NCBI GenBank assembly: GCA_920105805.1
Contig: CAKKTI010000305.1
Location: 1-24,279, forward strand
Direction: 5' to 3'
DNA from: Condylostoma magnum
Taxonomy: Eukaryota; Ciliophora; Heterotrichea; Heterotrichida; Condylostomatidae
Length of the DNA stretch: 24,279 nucleotides
Under the pieces are notes generated by a model. That model had not been told where the DNA came from and did no database searches. It worked only from the letters and a program-made list of their open reading frames with translations. Positions 1 through 12,743 of the stretch are shown here, piece after piece; within the stretch, counting starts at the first letter, position 1, and each line of letters starts with the position of its first letter. The position numbers and the translations under genes were made by a program.

Positions 1-1
1 C

Positions 2-304
2 ATACCTTATAACGAGTTATTATTTGGACTACTTAAATTGAAGTATTTTGATAGGAACTTGTTTAAAGATAGAAACTAAGCTAAGATTTTAGTACTTAAA
101 TACCAAGAAAAAAAGGCGTTGCAAAGAATAACAAATTGGGTGAAAGGAGGAATCACTTATTATATACCAGAGAATTATTAAGATGATAAAAAAGTGCTTA
201 AGTATAAGTCTCATAAAATGTACACACTTATATATTGTAAAAAGTGTATTGAAGCATGAAAGAGTTACTTAGCAATTGGGAGTAATAAACTTAGCTATTT
301 TTAA
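2..304 (+). CDS. 3' end of an unrecognised protein gene (5' truncated by window)
   Basis: With TAA and TAG read as Gln, this frame gives a Lys/Tyr-rich C-terminal stretch that looks coding, with pieces such as FDRNLFKDRNQAKILVLKY and TNWVKGGITYYIPENYQ. I do not recognise the family. The end is uncertain. An in-frame TGA at 257-259 could be a stop or a Trp (EAWKSY), and a TAA at 302-304 is the next candidate. The TAA would leave 44 nt before the ATG of the acyltransferase gene, a spacing like that between other genes here. The start lies outside the window. Confidence 0.5.
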
Positions 305-348
305 TTCTTTATCTACTAATTAAATACTAAAAGTATATACAAATATAA

Positions 349-1290
349 ATGGTATTGTTCATTTCCCTATATCTTGCTATTTCCTTTCTACTAGCAGAAT
401 ACACATACAGGAAGCTATAACAAATTTAAGATTACCAGTAAAATAACACCCTCAATGATGTTTTTAGCAGAGATGATATTTAGCACTTTACCCGGTCTTA
501 CTTATACCTCCGATCATGAATGATTCCAATAAAGATATTTATCATCATAAACTGTATATTCTGGTGTTGGGTGTTCTTCCGAATAAACAGCTCTTACTAT
601 AAAGCAATAATATCAACATTCGCTAGGATAATAATGTTTAGTTTTGGCTACTTTTACTATGAAGAAACAGGATAAGACTATTAATCTCCTATACTGATAG
701 CAAATCACATATCCTTTGTAGATGTATTTTATTTCTCCTCAAAATATGATACAGTTTCCTTCGTATCAAAAGAAGCTGTAAGGCAATATCCTTGTATTGG
801 GTATATAGGAATAGTTGTTAAATGCATATTCGCTTAAAGAATGGAAAGTGGATCCAATGCAATGGGATTAGTTATTGAGCGTTAGGATGCGTTATAGGTA
901 GACCAAGAAAATTACCCTAAGCTTCTCTTATTTCCAGAAGGAACTACTACTAATGGTAAAAGCTTACTCAAATTCAAAAGAGGAGCATTTATACAGAAAT
1001 ATCCATTACAGCCTGTTTGTCTTTCATATCCTTATAAAACGTTGTCCCCTGCTTTGGACATAATTCCTACTGAGTGCCTGGCCTTCCTACTATGCTGCTA
1101 ATTTTATAATAGAATACAAGTACACAGATTAGAAGCTGTTAGTTGTAAGGACTAAACATGCGAAGAATACGCTGAAAGTGTGAGACAAATGATGGCGAAA
1201 TAATTACAAATACCACTTTCTGACTCCTCAATTTACGATAAAATAGAAATACTCCAGAAAATTAGAAAAACTAAGCTAAAAAGTATTTAG
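349..1290 (+). CDS. Membrane acyltransferase, LPCAT/PlsC (LPLAT) family
   Basis: About 313 residues. The LPLAT signature blocks are visible: NHISFVD at residues 119-125 (the catalytic HX4D) and FPEGTTTNG at about 195-203 (acceptor-binding block III). Block III is the form seen in lysophosphatidylcholine acyltransferases. Two hydrophobic segments precede the catalytic core, at residues 1-15 and about 60-80. The enzyme should transfer acyl groups to a lysophospholipid at the ER or another inner membrane. The start ATG (349) begins a hydrophobic N-terminus 44 nt after the previous gene. TGA at 517-519 is read as Trp (RSWMIP). There is no in-frame TGA at the end. The frame reaches TAG-TAA at 1288-1293 and another TAA at 1300, just before the next ATG at 1304, and the next in-frame TGA is at 1777, deep in that gene. 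I take the TAG at 1288 as the stop. Substrate specificity cannot be told from sequence. Confidence 0.85.
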
Positions 1291-1303
1291 TAATTATTTT
1301 AAT

Positions 1304-2284
1304 ATGTTCGATAACAAACTTTAGCTTCCTACTTAGGAATCTGTGTATATTCCTAATAAAGGATAAGTGCATAGTAGTAGTTTGTATACTCCTCCGCATA
1401 AAATAGTGTAGATTGCGTTGAAGAGGATTAAAAAAAGCAGGGATAAGCTAAAGAAGAAGAACTCCGGATGAAAAATTAATGGTTATAAGTTGTTTTTATA
1501 GGAATGCAAAAAGTGACCAAATCTAGATAGATCAAATTATATGCAAAAGGTTGGAAAGGCTTGATCAAAACTAACTTTATCTTAAAAATAATACTATAAT
1601 AAATTGGCAAAATAGTAATAGCCAAGAAGTAATTAAGAGCATTAGAATATAAGCTTAACAGAACTATTCAATCCGTAAAAGATCAAGATTAATATAAGAA
1701 AATGTGCTACGGCTCATTCCCATTATGTAAATTTCATGAAAAATTCTACTAAATCCGAAGGGTTTTTAAAGCTAATTGATTTGACTAAGCAATGAAAAGA
1801 AATATCAGAATAAGAAAAAGAACCATATTATTGCCTAGAGACTTGAGATAGAAATAGATACTTTTATGAGAAATAGCTTTTGAATAGAATAGAATTCGTA
1901 GCAAGGGGGCTAAAAATCGCGGCTCCGAGTATATTTCCTAGGAAAAAACTATCTTATCATTATTTCTAGAAAAATCTAAAATTGAATTTATTAGAAAGAG
2001 GATGAAGGGATATAGAAAATTTTAATAGATAATCGTAATCCATTTATAGTAGAATGGCTCCGGAGTAGAAATAGTAGTATAAAGAAATCAAATATGAGCA
2101 GGAGTAAGAGGTATTCAATAATTTTTAGAAAGTTATAGCTTAGCGTGTTAACACTGAATTCATCAATTCTTAGCAGTCTAATTTAATGAAATAATCAGAA
2201 GAAATGTATTATGAAGAATTAGCAGATGAAGATTGGGATGATTTGCTATTTTAAGACAATTTATAATTAGATTCTTTTATTTAA
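1304..2284 (+). CDS. Protein with three HMG-box-like domains
   Basis: About 326 residues. Three HMG-like units follow a basic N-terminus. The first, about residues 57-105, has GYKLFL, VGKAWSKLTLSQKQYY. The second, about 135-195, has LTKQWKEISEQEKEPYY then DRNRYFYE. The third, about 215-275, has RGWRDI and MAPEQKQQYKEIKYEQ. The Trp of each unit is encoded by TGA (codons at 1562, 1793 and 2003); three further TGA codons also read as Trp. Known family members bend and package nuclear or mitochondrial DNA; the repeated boxes plus a short acidic tail (YYEELADEDWDDLLF) fit an architectural DNA-binding protein. The stop is uncertain: TAA codons occur at 2252, 2264 and 2282, while the first TGA is at about 2427 after an AT-rich stretch. 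I give the TAA at 2282-2284. Only 13 nt separate its start from the preceding stop. Confidence 0.7.
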
Positions 2285-2545
2285 ATGTATTATAATTTCA
2301 GATTTGATTATAATGGTAGCTATTCTAATCTTATTTAATGTAATAAAATAGAATGTATTACACATAAATTACATTATAACTAAAAATATATTAGTGATAG
2401 CAGCTCTTGTATAATTCAATTAGTATGAAACTATATACAAAAGTAATAATTATCTTATTATAAAACCCAAACTGAATAATTACACATAAACACTTTAATC
2501 AAGTCATTAATTCCCACAAAATTAATATTACTACAAAATATAAAA
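2285..2545. other. AT-rich spacer between HMG-box gene and aminopeptidase P gene
   Basis: No convincing coding frame beyond the HMG gene. The spacer is AT-rich and probably holds the 3' end of the HMG transcript and the promoter and leader of the aminopeptidase gene. It contains a 15-nt GT...AG string (2287-2301, GTATTATAATTTCAG) of the length of heterotrich introns. Removing it does not change the frame or reveal a stop, so I do not call it an intron. Confidence 0.5.
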
Positions 2546-4327
2546 ATGAGCTCCGGTCCAACTCTTTTACAACGACTCCGTGAAAAAATGCAACAACACA
2601 ACATTGACGCTTACTTTATTCCCCACAACGATCCTCATAACAGCGAATACTTAGCCCAAACAGACCAAAGAATGGAGTTCCTATGTGGCTTTAAGGGCTC
2701 AAACGGGTAAATGCTGGTAACTCAGTAAGAAGCTTTGATGTGGACAGACGGTCGGTACTGGATCTCAGCAGAATAACAACTTTTTGAAGGCTGGAAGCTA
2801 ATGAAGATGGCTTCAGGAGTCCCTACATATTTCTAATGGATTGTTTAAAACCTACAGCCAGGAAGTACTATAGGCTTTGATCCCTTCCTTCTACCTTATC
2901 AAGCAGCAAGCAATCGTTAAAAATTCTTTACAGCAAAAGGCTTCCAATTCACAGCAGTATAAGAAAATCTAGCTAATCTAATCTGGGATAACAGGCCTCC
3001 ATACCCAAACAATACGATTTTTGAATTAGAGTAGGAATTCTGCGGAAAAACAATCTAATAAAAATTCTAAGAAATCAGCAGTAGGATGGAATCTGCTGAG
3101 TATTTAGTCCTAACAGCTTTAGATGATATAGCATGAACTCTTAATTTAAGAGGAAGTGATATAGAGTGTAACCCTGTATTTTTCTCGTATTTACTACTCC
3201 ATAAAGATTCCGATGAGTAAATATCAGCAGAAATATTCATAGAACCTGGAAGATTAACTAACCTGTAAAGCATTCTAGAAACTAATAGGATAACTGAGAG
3301 TCCTTATGACTAGATTTTACAACGACTTACTTCAATACAAGAAAGCGTGATGGTAGATCCAAGTGAGTGTAACTTTGTACTATATTCTGCTATAAGTAAC
3401 CCAATCGATAAAACACCAACTATCCCTTAATACCTTAAATCAATTAAAAACGAGGTGGAACTGCAAGGCTTTAGAAACTCGTATATAAGAGACGGTGCTG
3501 TTCTGGTGGAATACTCTTACTGGATTCGTGAGCAGCTGTTACAAGGAAATGCAGTAAACGAGGTGTAAGTAGCTGATCATCTCGAGCACTTAAGGTCTTA
3601 AGAATAATACTACATGGGACTGTCCTTTGAAACAATTTCCAGTGTAGGGTCAAACGGGGCTATAATTCATTATAAACCTGAGCCGGAAACTGCAAGACAG
3701 TTGGACTTAAATCAAGTTTACCTATGTGACTCAGGAGCTCAGTACAAAGATGGTACAATTGACACTACCAGAACAATGTTTTTTGGACAGCCAAGTGATT
3801 ATTTAAGAGATTGCTATACTCGGGTGCTATTGGGAGTTTTGGAGCTAGAGACTGTTAAATGGCCAAAGGTAAATAGAATATCTGGAGCTGATGTTGATAT
3901 ACTGGCTAGGAAGTGGTTATGGTAGGTTGGGTTGGATTTTAATCATGGAACTGGACATGGAGTTGGGCACTTTTTAAACGTGCATGAGGGGCCGTAAGGA
4001 GTGTCTAAACATAGAGATACGGTATTGGAAGCTGGCATGAATGTTACTGATGAGCCCGGGTATTATGAAGAAGGTAATTTCGGTATTAGGATTGAAAATT
4101 TACTGTTTGTAGTTTAAGACAACAACCCAGAGTTTCTTACATTCGAAAACTATACTATGGTACCTTATGATAGAAGGCTTATTAAGAAGGAAATTATGCC
4201 TTAAAATTTCATTGATGTTGTTGATTAGTATCATGAGAAAGTGTATTAGACTATAGCACCTGTGTTAGAAGCAAAGGGATTGGAGAACATCAAAAATTGG
4301 TTGAGGGAAGAAACTTTACCTATTTGA
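2546..4327 (+). CDS. Xaa-Pro aminopeptidase P (M24B metallopeptidase)
   Basis: 593 residues, close to the usual length for cytosolic aminopeptidase P. It removes N-terminal residues preceding proline using a two-metal pita-bread fold. The start MSSGPTLLQRLREKM matches family N-termini. The C-terminal domain holds the metal ligands: D395 and D406 in DSGAQYKDGTID, H471 in GTGHGVGH, E503 in TDEPGYY and E517 in GIRIEN. Spacing matches the human XPNPEP1 ligands. TGA at 3134-3136 encodes residue 197 in ALDDIAWTLNLRGSD, where family members have Trp; the other Trps are TGG. The gene ends LREETLPI then TGA-TAA, matching the family end. No intron is needed. The next gene starts 49 nt on. Confidence 0.96.
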
Positions 4328-4376
4328 TAATTTAGATAGTTATAATTAGATCCTTATAATGCTGTATATAATAAAT

Positions 4377-5741
4377 ATGCATATTTTAGATTTGCATGTA
4401 AATGACTAACTTGAAGATATAGGATGAACTAGATATCATACCTATGTTTTTTTATAATCAGCCGGAGCTTGAGGCACTGATATACTTTGAGTTGTAAATA
4501 TCTCCATAATCATGTATAGCGCGGGAAATGAATTCAATCTCTCATCTTTCAAGTAAGGATTCATAGGCTCAATAATGATGATAGGAATGTCAATAGGCTG
4601 CTACTTTTGAGGGTACTTTGCAGATTAAAGAGGTCGAATGTGACCTTTTAAACGTTAAATTTTAATACTAAGTATAGCTGCTATTATCATGCCATTTTCG
4701 GTTAATTATTGAATGCTAGTTTCTCTTATATTCATTATTGGTTTTGGAGTAGGAGGAGAACTAACTCTAGCTGGAAGTATTTTTATTGAGTATATTCCAG
4801 AAAGTAAGAAGTGGCTGTTTTAGATATTAGGGTTGTCATGAGCTATAGGGGGCTTAACGAGCCCTGTATTAGCTATCATGATAGATTGACTAAGTTAAGA
4901 TTAAATTGTTTTATGAAGAGCATTGTCATTTGTAAGTGGAGGACTAGGAATTGTTTTTTGGATTTTGAGATTGCCTATGAGAGAAACTCCTAAGTTTTTA
5001 CTGTAGTAAAGATAGTTTGAGTAATGTGACGAAGTAATCAATCATTTATAACAGTAATCAGTATCAAATGACCTAAATGTTAGTTTATTATCATAATCTG
5101 TTACTAATTTAAGTATCTAGACGAAAATAAGTGAAAATTCATAAGAAGAGAATTTATTTGTTTAGTTATTAAGGCCTCCTTTGCTGAAAGTAAGTATTTT
5201 AGTAGCTATTACACTTTTCGCGATGAATTATGCTTATTTTGCATTTTCTTGCTTTATGCCGAAGATTCTAAGCAAAGCTGGGGTTGATTAACTAGGTGTT
5301 TCAATTTATACAATAATTTTGATATAACAGTTTTGTGCATTATTAGGGACTTTAGGTTCATATTTTCTGTAAAAATGATTAGGGACAAAGGGCTCGATTA
5401 TTTTAAGTGTGTTTACTACTGCTATTTCATCATATATAATATACTTCATGAGTGGATAAATAATCATTATTTTACTAACTTGCTTTATGAATTTGATATC
5501 GTAATCTGCCTGACTTGGATTATTTACTATAAACGCAATGCTGTATCCAACATATATCAGAAGTACAGGGGTTGGATGGGGGAACTTTTTTACAAAAATA
5601 GGTGGGCTTACTTCTCCAATAATAACTGGATTACTATTTGAGTACAAATGGGGATACGATGCTGTTTTGATTATTACAGGAGTAATGTATACAGTAGTAG
5701 GAGTATCAACAATGTTATTTAATTTAAAGCAGAATAATTGA
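4377..5741 (+). CDS. Major facilitator transporter, SV2/organic-solute family
   Basis: 454 residues with about twelve hydrophobic segments and a polar central loop near residues 205-260. The N-terminus DQLEDIGWTRYHTYVFLQ matches the start of SV2-type transporters. The first cytoplasmic loop has YFWGYFADQRGRM at residues 76-88, the MFS motif A with the GxxxD-R-GR pattern. It should move a small solute across a membrane; the substrate cannot be told. Eleven Trps are encoded by TGA, including the motif A residue (codon 4608-4610), and only four by TGG. The start ATG at 4377 is chosen because it precedes the conserved GxTRYxTYxF element. The gene ends TMLFNLKQNN then TGA, using CAG for the last Gln. 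It converges on the SAHH gene with a 72-nt gap. Confidence 0.93.
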
Positions 5742-5813
5742 TTTACTTAACCTTTTGCAATGAATAATCGTTTTAATATTACTATTATAAAATAAAAGCT
5801 AATTACCTATTGA

Positions 5814-7247
<1,434 letters not shown>

Positions 7248-7439
7248 ATTTACCAGTATATTCAGAGTTTTTATAGTTAGAGGGTATAGCTAATAATGTA
7301 AGGAAAAAGAGTCTATGATAGTTTAATTATAGAAAGATGGTTAATAATCTAAGATCAAAATATTGCATATAAGGATAGATTATGCTTCATGAGTAAATAA
7401 CTACAAATATTAAAAAGTATTTAAACAAATTTTATTAAA

Positions 7440-8963
7440 TCATAGAGTAAGATGCAGCTTTTTCGCATGAATATCTCTTAGTACACTTTCAGCATTATCA
7501 ACTTTTTTATGAAGATTTATAAAAGTATCTACATCTAATAAGCGTAAGGGGAAACTTCTATTACTTTTTTTCGCATAGGCCCTCAAAATGAAATAATACT
7601 TAGCATACTCACTACTTTTAACAGCTAAATTATAATCAATCATTGTTAAAAAGATCTATTCTAAGTTATTTATCTCTTAGAGAGTATACATAGTAAAAAC
7701 CTTTGCAAAATGAACATTTTCATAAGACTCATCATCTCATATTTTACTTGCAATAATCAACGACATGAGTATAAGTCTTTTCCAGTTGAACTAATCAATG
7801 TATATTCCAGTCTTCTCAATGAATCTTTCTATATAAATCAGGCAAATAATGCTGCATTCCTTTTCCATTCTGCTTCTAAGTATCAAATTCTTGCAAAAGT
7901 TATAAATTTCTGTTTTAGTCGGTAAGACATCTTATACAGCAATGTCAGAGTCATAAGCCTCCCTAAAAATCTTTACCATTCCTTCAGGTATCTTCACATC
8001 AAACGACTAATCCTCAACTTCCTCAGTAATTTCTTCATTCAACTCTAACAAAGAATCTCTTTAAGTCATCGAGTCTCTATCTGAGTACTCGGAAAAATCC
8101 GGCAATGATCCAATAGAAGGACGAAGTGAGTTTCTTTACTCTTCAGCCACAGTATTCAACTCTTCTCTTAGCCTTTAAACTTCTAAAGAGTGTTCTATGT
8201 GCTTAAGAATTGCTTTTGATAGACATCTGCACATTTCTTCCAAGTCAATACGAGCTAAGGTAGATTTCATTCTATACGAGTCGTATGATACTCCTATTTC
8301 ATTATTTCTTTGCGGCTTGGGAGGCATCGGTTCTAAGTGTTTTGGAGTTTATAAGCGAGCTGGCTCACTAGGTTATTGGACTTACTACTCTTGCTTAAGC
8401 TCTTTTATTATTTATTACAATTCCTTGATCAATTAAGCCTACTGCTCTATTTTCCTATGAGCTTTTTCTAATTCCAAGGTTAAAATTTCTTCTTTAGTCT
8501 ACTCTTGTGCTTTGGTAGCTGGGAATCCGGGTATATGTGCTAATAATAAATTAGTATTATTGGAATCCCTTCTAGCATCACTGGAAACTTATCTTTTTCT
8601 TTCCTAATCGTCTAGATTTTAGATAGTTTTTATTTGACGGGAAGAGGATGATCGCTTCAAGGGTTGGTGTTGCTCAGGGGAAATGTTATATTATTTTTGT
8701 AGTAGGCTTAATACTTAAAGGAATTTTGGACGGTGTTAAGGAGGCATCTAGATCTTTTAATACAGTTATTGCAAGTCTTCTTGTTTCAATAATGCTAGTT
8801 TACGGAGATCATCGCCGTAGTTTAATAACTACAGCTTTTTAGCATATACTTAGAGATTATAAATCTTAAGAACTTTAAAAAGAGCCCGAGATGGTGTTGG
8901 ACTAGTATCTTATGGATTACGGGGAGGAGGTTAAAGTCTAGGCATGCTTGCTGAAGGCTACAT
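7440..8963 (-). CDS. Cyclin Y-like protein
   Basis: About 507 residues. A cyclin box spans roughly residues 351-480: EIYNFCKNLILRSRMEKEC, then IDQFNWKRLILMSLIIASK, then IWDDESYENV, then INNLEQIFLTMIDYNLAV and SSEYAKYYFILR. This pattern is that of cyclin Y, which activates PCTAIRE/PFTAIRE CDKs at membranes in animals. W409 of IWDD is encoded by TGA (7737-7739). The long N-terminal part is Gln/Pro-rich with a coiled coil near residues 165-210 (LELEKAHRKIEQQAQLIKEL), much longer than in animal cyclin Y. Start ATG at 8963, or in frame at 8945 (MPRLQPPPR). It ends KKLHLTL then TGA. No matching CDK is in the window. Confidence 0.85.
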
Positions 8964-9584
8964 TTATACAATTTTAGTATATAAAATGAAGTAATTAAGG
9001 GAGTTGTAGTTGATTATTGTTAGAATTATTTAAAGGGTAATTATTCCTGAGATGTTGTAATTTAATTAAGAGCATTTGGCTGCTTTTATATTCCTAATGC
9101 TAGAAACTTAAGATAAACACATACATTAGATTTCATTTATTGGTAAAGATATTAGCATATCTGTCTTGAACTAATCATGTTATACAGATTATAAGCTTAT
9201 TATTATTACTTAATTTCTATCATGTTACAGGAAAATATATTCCTTATTTCAAAATTCCTATATCCATATAAGTTTCTATAACCTTGGCAAATTTATAAAT
9301 AATGTATATCATATGTAACAGCATAATAAACGCTTATTTGAATTTTCTAATCTTTAATTATTCTTCATTAGAAACTATTTGGCATCTTTTCGTTAATTAG
9401 CTATATTTCATTATTTCTACCGTAAATCTTTACGTTTACTTTTATACTTCTGTTTATTATTCAACTTTTAAGATATGTTCTAATTTGATATAGTGATATT
9501 ATCAATACGTTATATCAGAATTATTTTCTAGTAAAACAATAAATATCATATTTAACACAACTAACAGTTTTAAAATAATGTAAT
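8964..9584. other. Divergent intergenic region, AT-rich
   Basis: This 621-bp stretch lies between the divergent starts of the cyclin Y gene and the basic-protein gene, so it should hold both promoters. It is very AT-rich. A plus-strand frame from ATG 8986 stays free of TGA to 9630, but it contains many TAA/TAG and loses any coding character after about 9180. I do not call it a gene. No motif, RNA gene or repeat was recognised. Confidence 0.45.
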
Positions 9585-10903
9585 ATGGAATTAACAGCAG
9601 CTTTTCAAGTAATTTAATGGGAAAATTCTATGAAGACTCAAGTTTTTAACGTCAGAAATAATCTGATAAAGATTAATTACACAAAAAGATTTTATACAAT
9701 TAATCAAAATTATAGCTTTTTGAGTATTTAAAACAAAAACGATAAAATAAGCGAAGAATTCGGTTTAATGTTTAATAAATTATTTAAAAGAAATAAAACT
9801 TCTTATAAGTATAAGACCAAAAAGCAGTAATAATCTAGAAATATATAAGAGGATTTTTAGTGAGAATCAGATATGATTATTAGTGACTTAATCGCAAGTC
9901 TAACTTAGTAATGAGTCAAGTAGAAAAAACTTATGACTGAATATAAAAGCTATATTATGATCTACAAGTAAAAAAATCAGTTATTCTTATAGAAAACTGA
10001 TACAGAAGCTGAAAAGTAAACAGATATATATAATTACTACAAACAGCTTGAAAATAGCACAGAAGACTTGTTAAGGATAAATGCTACTCAAAAATAAAAG
10101 CATTCATTCTTAATCAATTTTCATAGTATTAGCTCGAACTTTAAAAGGCTAAAAAGCATTAAGAATCTCTTATTCGCAATTTAAAACTTAAGAGGCTAAT
10201 ACAGAAATTTAGAAACTTTTATAATTCCCAAAAACTATCATTCGATAGAATTATTAACAGAATAAGAAGATATAAATACAGGCATAAGAAAGCAGGATTC
10301 AGGCATTTTCATCCGAGTGATAGTGAATCAGATATAGAAAAAAGAATCTAGTAAAGATTGATACAATAAAGATCCTTTAATTCCCATCTAAACAATAGAT
10401 ATACTAGTTATAAAGTCCCGCGTCGAAGAGTCTTGACAGTGTCTCCAGTACAACAAAATCCAAGGATAATGGCCTAATAAGTGAACATGCATATAAGCTA
10501 TGATAATCTGAAATCTGTTTAAACTAATTTTAGTCCTAAATAGAATATAAATAATAGAATTTAAAGCAACAGATCTTAAGATTTCAAGCTATTTGAACCT
10601 AATTATATGAAAGCAACAAAATCATCATAATGATCAAAAGAGAACGATTGTCCTGTTACTTAGTAGAAGAAAGGATCTGTTAATTTAAAACAATTGACCA
10701 GACTTACCATATCATAATAGATGAAAAGAAGAAAGGCACATCAAGATGATTTAAGATGCTATTCAAGCTTTACTGCAAGAAAAGCTCCAGTAAGAAAAAG
10801 AAATGTGAGTTACCTTGAGCCGCCTAAAAGAAAAAGGAGAGTGCTATTACAAGTAAATAAATCAAACATAGTATTCCCTAATATCATTTAATTCACTAAT
10901 TGA
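9585..10903 (+). CDS. Basic, Q-rich protein of unknown function;frame change inside
   Basis: The first part (frame of ATG 9585) reads MELTAAFQVIQWENS and continues through helical, charged sequence such as TDTEAEKQTDIYNYYKQLE. The second part is in another frame and runs to TGA 10901-10903. It is Arg/Lys-rich, low in complexity, and ends with PPKRKRR, a likely nuclear localisation signal. The two frames differ by 2 mod 3, and the join lies somewhere between about 10,060 and 10,330. No single 15-16 nt intron restores the frame, so the cause could be a longer intron, a sequence error or two genes. Three TGA codons read as Trp (QWES, QQWVK, SQWSK). An alternative stop is the TAA at 10889. I recognise no family; a nuclear or chromatin role is only a guess from the basic composition. 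Confidence 0.45.
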
Positions 10904-11104
10904 TTAGAATGTTTTATATGAATAGAGGATCATATACTAATAAGCTTGTATGAATCTGTTATAACTAAACTTAAGAATTTTATACATACTGGATTTATAT
11001 ATAACTATTTAATATCTTTTTCCTTGCTAAATTTTTAAAATTATTCTTTTGTGTGCATTAAGTAAGAGATATTACAAACTTGATAAATATCCCTATGAAA
11101 TAAT
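10904..11104. other. Intergenic spacer upstream of CEP70-like gene
   Basis: About 200 bp, very AT-rich, with runs of T and A. No coding frame, RNA gene or repeat could be supported. It presumably carries the end of the upstream transcript and the promoter of the next gene. Confidence 0.4.
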
Positions 11105-12559
11105 ATGGAGTAACAAAGTTTGATAAGCGGCTATAGAACTCCTCCTCTGAGTAGTACTTAAACAAATTCTCCAAGCTTTCTAAATAGCCTATCTAATATC
11201 AGATCTCTAAATAGCCCAAATTTAACTAATATATCAAGTACAAATAAGTTCTATTGTTAAGAATAATTTTTAAATGCTTCTAAATCAGCTTAGGAATTTT
11301 ATAAAGAATCTTCATAGATTGAAGAAGAATTAAGATAACTTCAGTCTATTTTCAAGCAGAGCTCAACCTAATAAATTTAAAGCAATATATTTGAAATGGA
11401 AAATTACGATGATTCTTTAGAAATTAGCTTCAATTGAGAGTTGTTAAATTAAAAATTAAAAGAATATAATCTTTAATAGATTAATATAAATAAAATTGGG
11501 AAGGATGAATACTAGACAGATATACATTCTTTGTTTATAACACTAGAACAAATATTAAACTTATATATTTTGCAAAAGGAATAAATTGATGATTCAAAAA
11601 AGACTATTAGGGTTTTACTTAATGATATTGATGAATACCGAGTAAATATTAAGAATTTAAAATAAGAATTACAAGAAAAAAGCTATTGTAAAGAAAACTA
11701 AAAGAATGCTGAAAAGGACTTATAATAATTTGAGTAAGATCTCATCAAATTATAAGAGAATAATAGCTCAAAAGATTGCGAATATTTTAAATTAATAATG
11801 AACTATGACTACTAAGGAATATATTAATAAGACGCTAGATTAATGGCTTTCATCAAAATGTTCTAAAAAAATCTAAGGAAAATTAATAAGGAAAAAAGTG
11901 TAGATTCATATGCTAAGAGTACAAACGAATTAAACTAATGTTAGCACATAATTTAAGCAAAGAATGAAGAAATTAAATAATAATACAGAACTATAAACAG
12001 CATTTGCTAGATTTTATAAGTTCAAAGTGTAGATGAGTTAATAAAGAGTATTGAAAAAATGTAAATTAAACTGAAAAGAGTACCAAAAATTGAAAACTTC
12101 ATTTAAAGAATATATGAAGAGTTGTTTCCATCTATCAAGCTATAGAATAAGAGCATTGATTACAAAAATATAATGGCTGATATAGTTTTAAAGCTTTAAG
12201 AATTAAATCAAAATTACAAAACTTTACTAAAACTTAAAGAATCCAATATTGAAACAATAAATGAATGATAATAATTCTTTGAAAATGTATGTTCTATACT
12301 TGAAGTTAATAATGAGGCTTCTAAATCTAAGATTATAAGATAAATAATGGCTTGAAAGCACTTTTCTTTACTATTCAGTATTAAAGAGAACAATGAAATA
12401 TAAAAGATTGAAGAAGTGTGATATTTTGTAATTGAAATGAAATAATTTTTATAGGTAATGTTTAATTAGAAATCAAGACACAAATTGAGACTGAAGAATA
12501 TGAAAAACATTGAGGTTATTCAAAAGGTTTTAGAATTATTATAGTAAAATGGAATTTGA
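11105..12559 (+). CDS. Coiled-coil protein, CEP70-like
   Basis: Up to 484 residues. A Ser/Asn-rich N-terminus is followed by long coiled coils (about residues 75-330: IKNLKQELQEKSYCKENQK and similar). The C-terminal third resembles centrosomal protein 70: KRVPKIENFIQRIYEELFP, then MADIVLKLQELNQNYKTLL, then NEWQQFFENVCSILEV. In other eukaryotes CEP70 binds gamma-tubulin and sits at centrosomes or basal bodies, so a basal-body role is plausible. The assignment rests on my reading of the pattern. Four TGA codons read as Trp (FNWELL, NEWQQF, MAWKHF, EVWYFV). TAG-TAA at 12542-12547 may be the real end, with TGA 12557-12559 three codons later. An ATG for a possible extension of the next gene lies at 12549. 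Confidence 0.6.
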
Positions 12560-12743
12560 AAATTTACAACTATAAGATTTTAACAATAGTCTAGATTAAA
12601 TTTGATCAAATAGACAATTTATCAGTGAAAGCATTACTATACAAAGTGATATTATATGCTAAATAATAAGTATAACAAACATAGCTTAACCCAGTATAAA
12701 CCAAGAAGCGGGAAAGCGAGCATTAAAGATTGATATAATATCA

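Noticed and set aside
2287-2301. 15-nt GT...AG string resembling a heterotrich intron
   Set aside because: A length multiple of three in a region of doubtful coding status; removing it changes nothing testable from sequence alone.
5306-5647. Overlapping 113- and 102-residue ORFs on both strands
   Set aside because: They lie within the MFS transporter, whose real frame reads through TGA, TAA and TAG codons; the ORFs are shadows.
7440-8000. A 20-nt intron in the cyclin gene joining an alternative upstream frame rich in plausible residues
   Set aside because: The alternative frame looked coding, but the straight uninterrupted frame gives the cyclin Y box itself, so no intron is needed.
8986-9632. 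Long TGA-free plus-strand frame in the divergent spacer
   Set aside because: Dense TAA/TAG, very AT-rich and no domain; TGA-free runs of this length occur by chance in six frames of AT-rich DNA.
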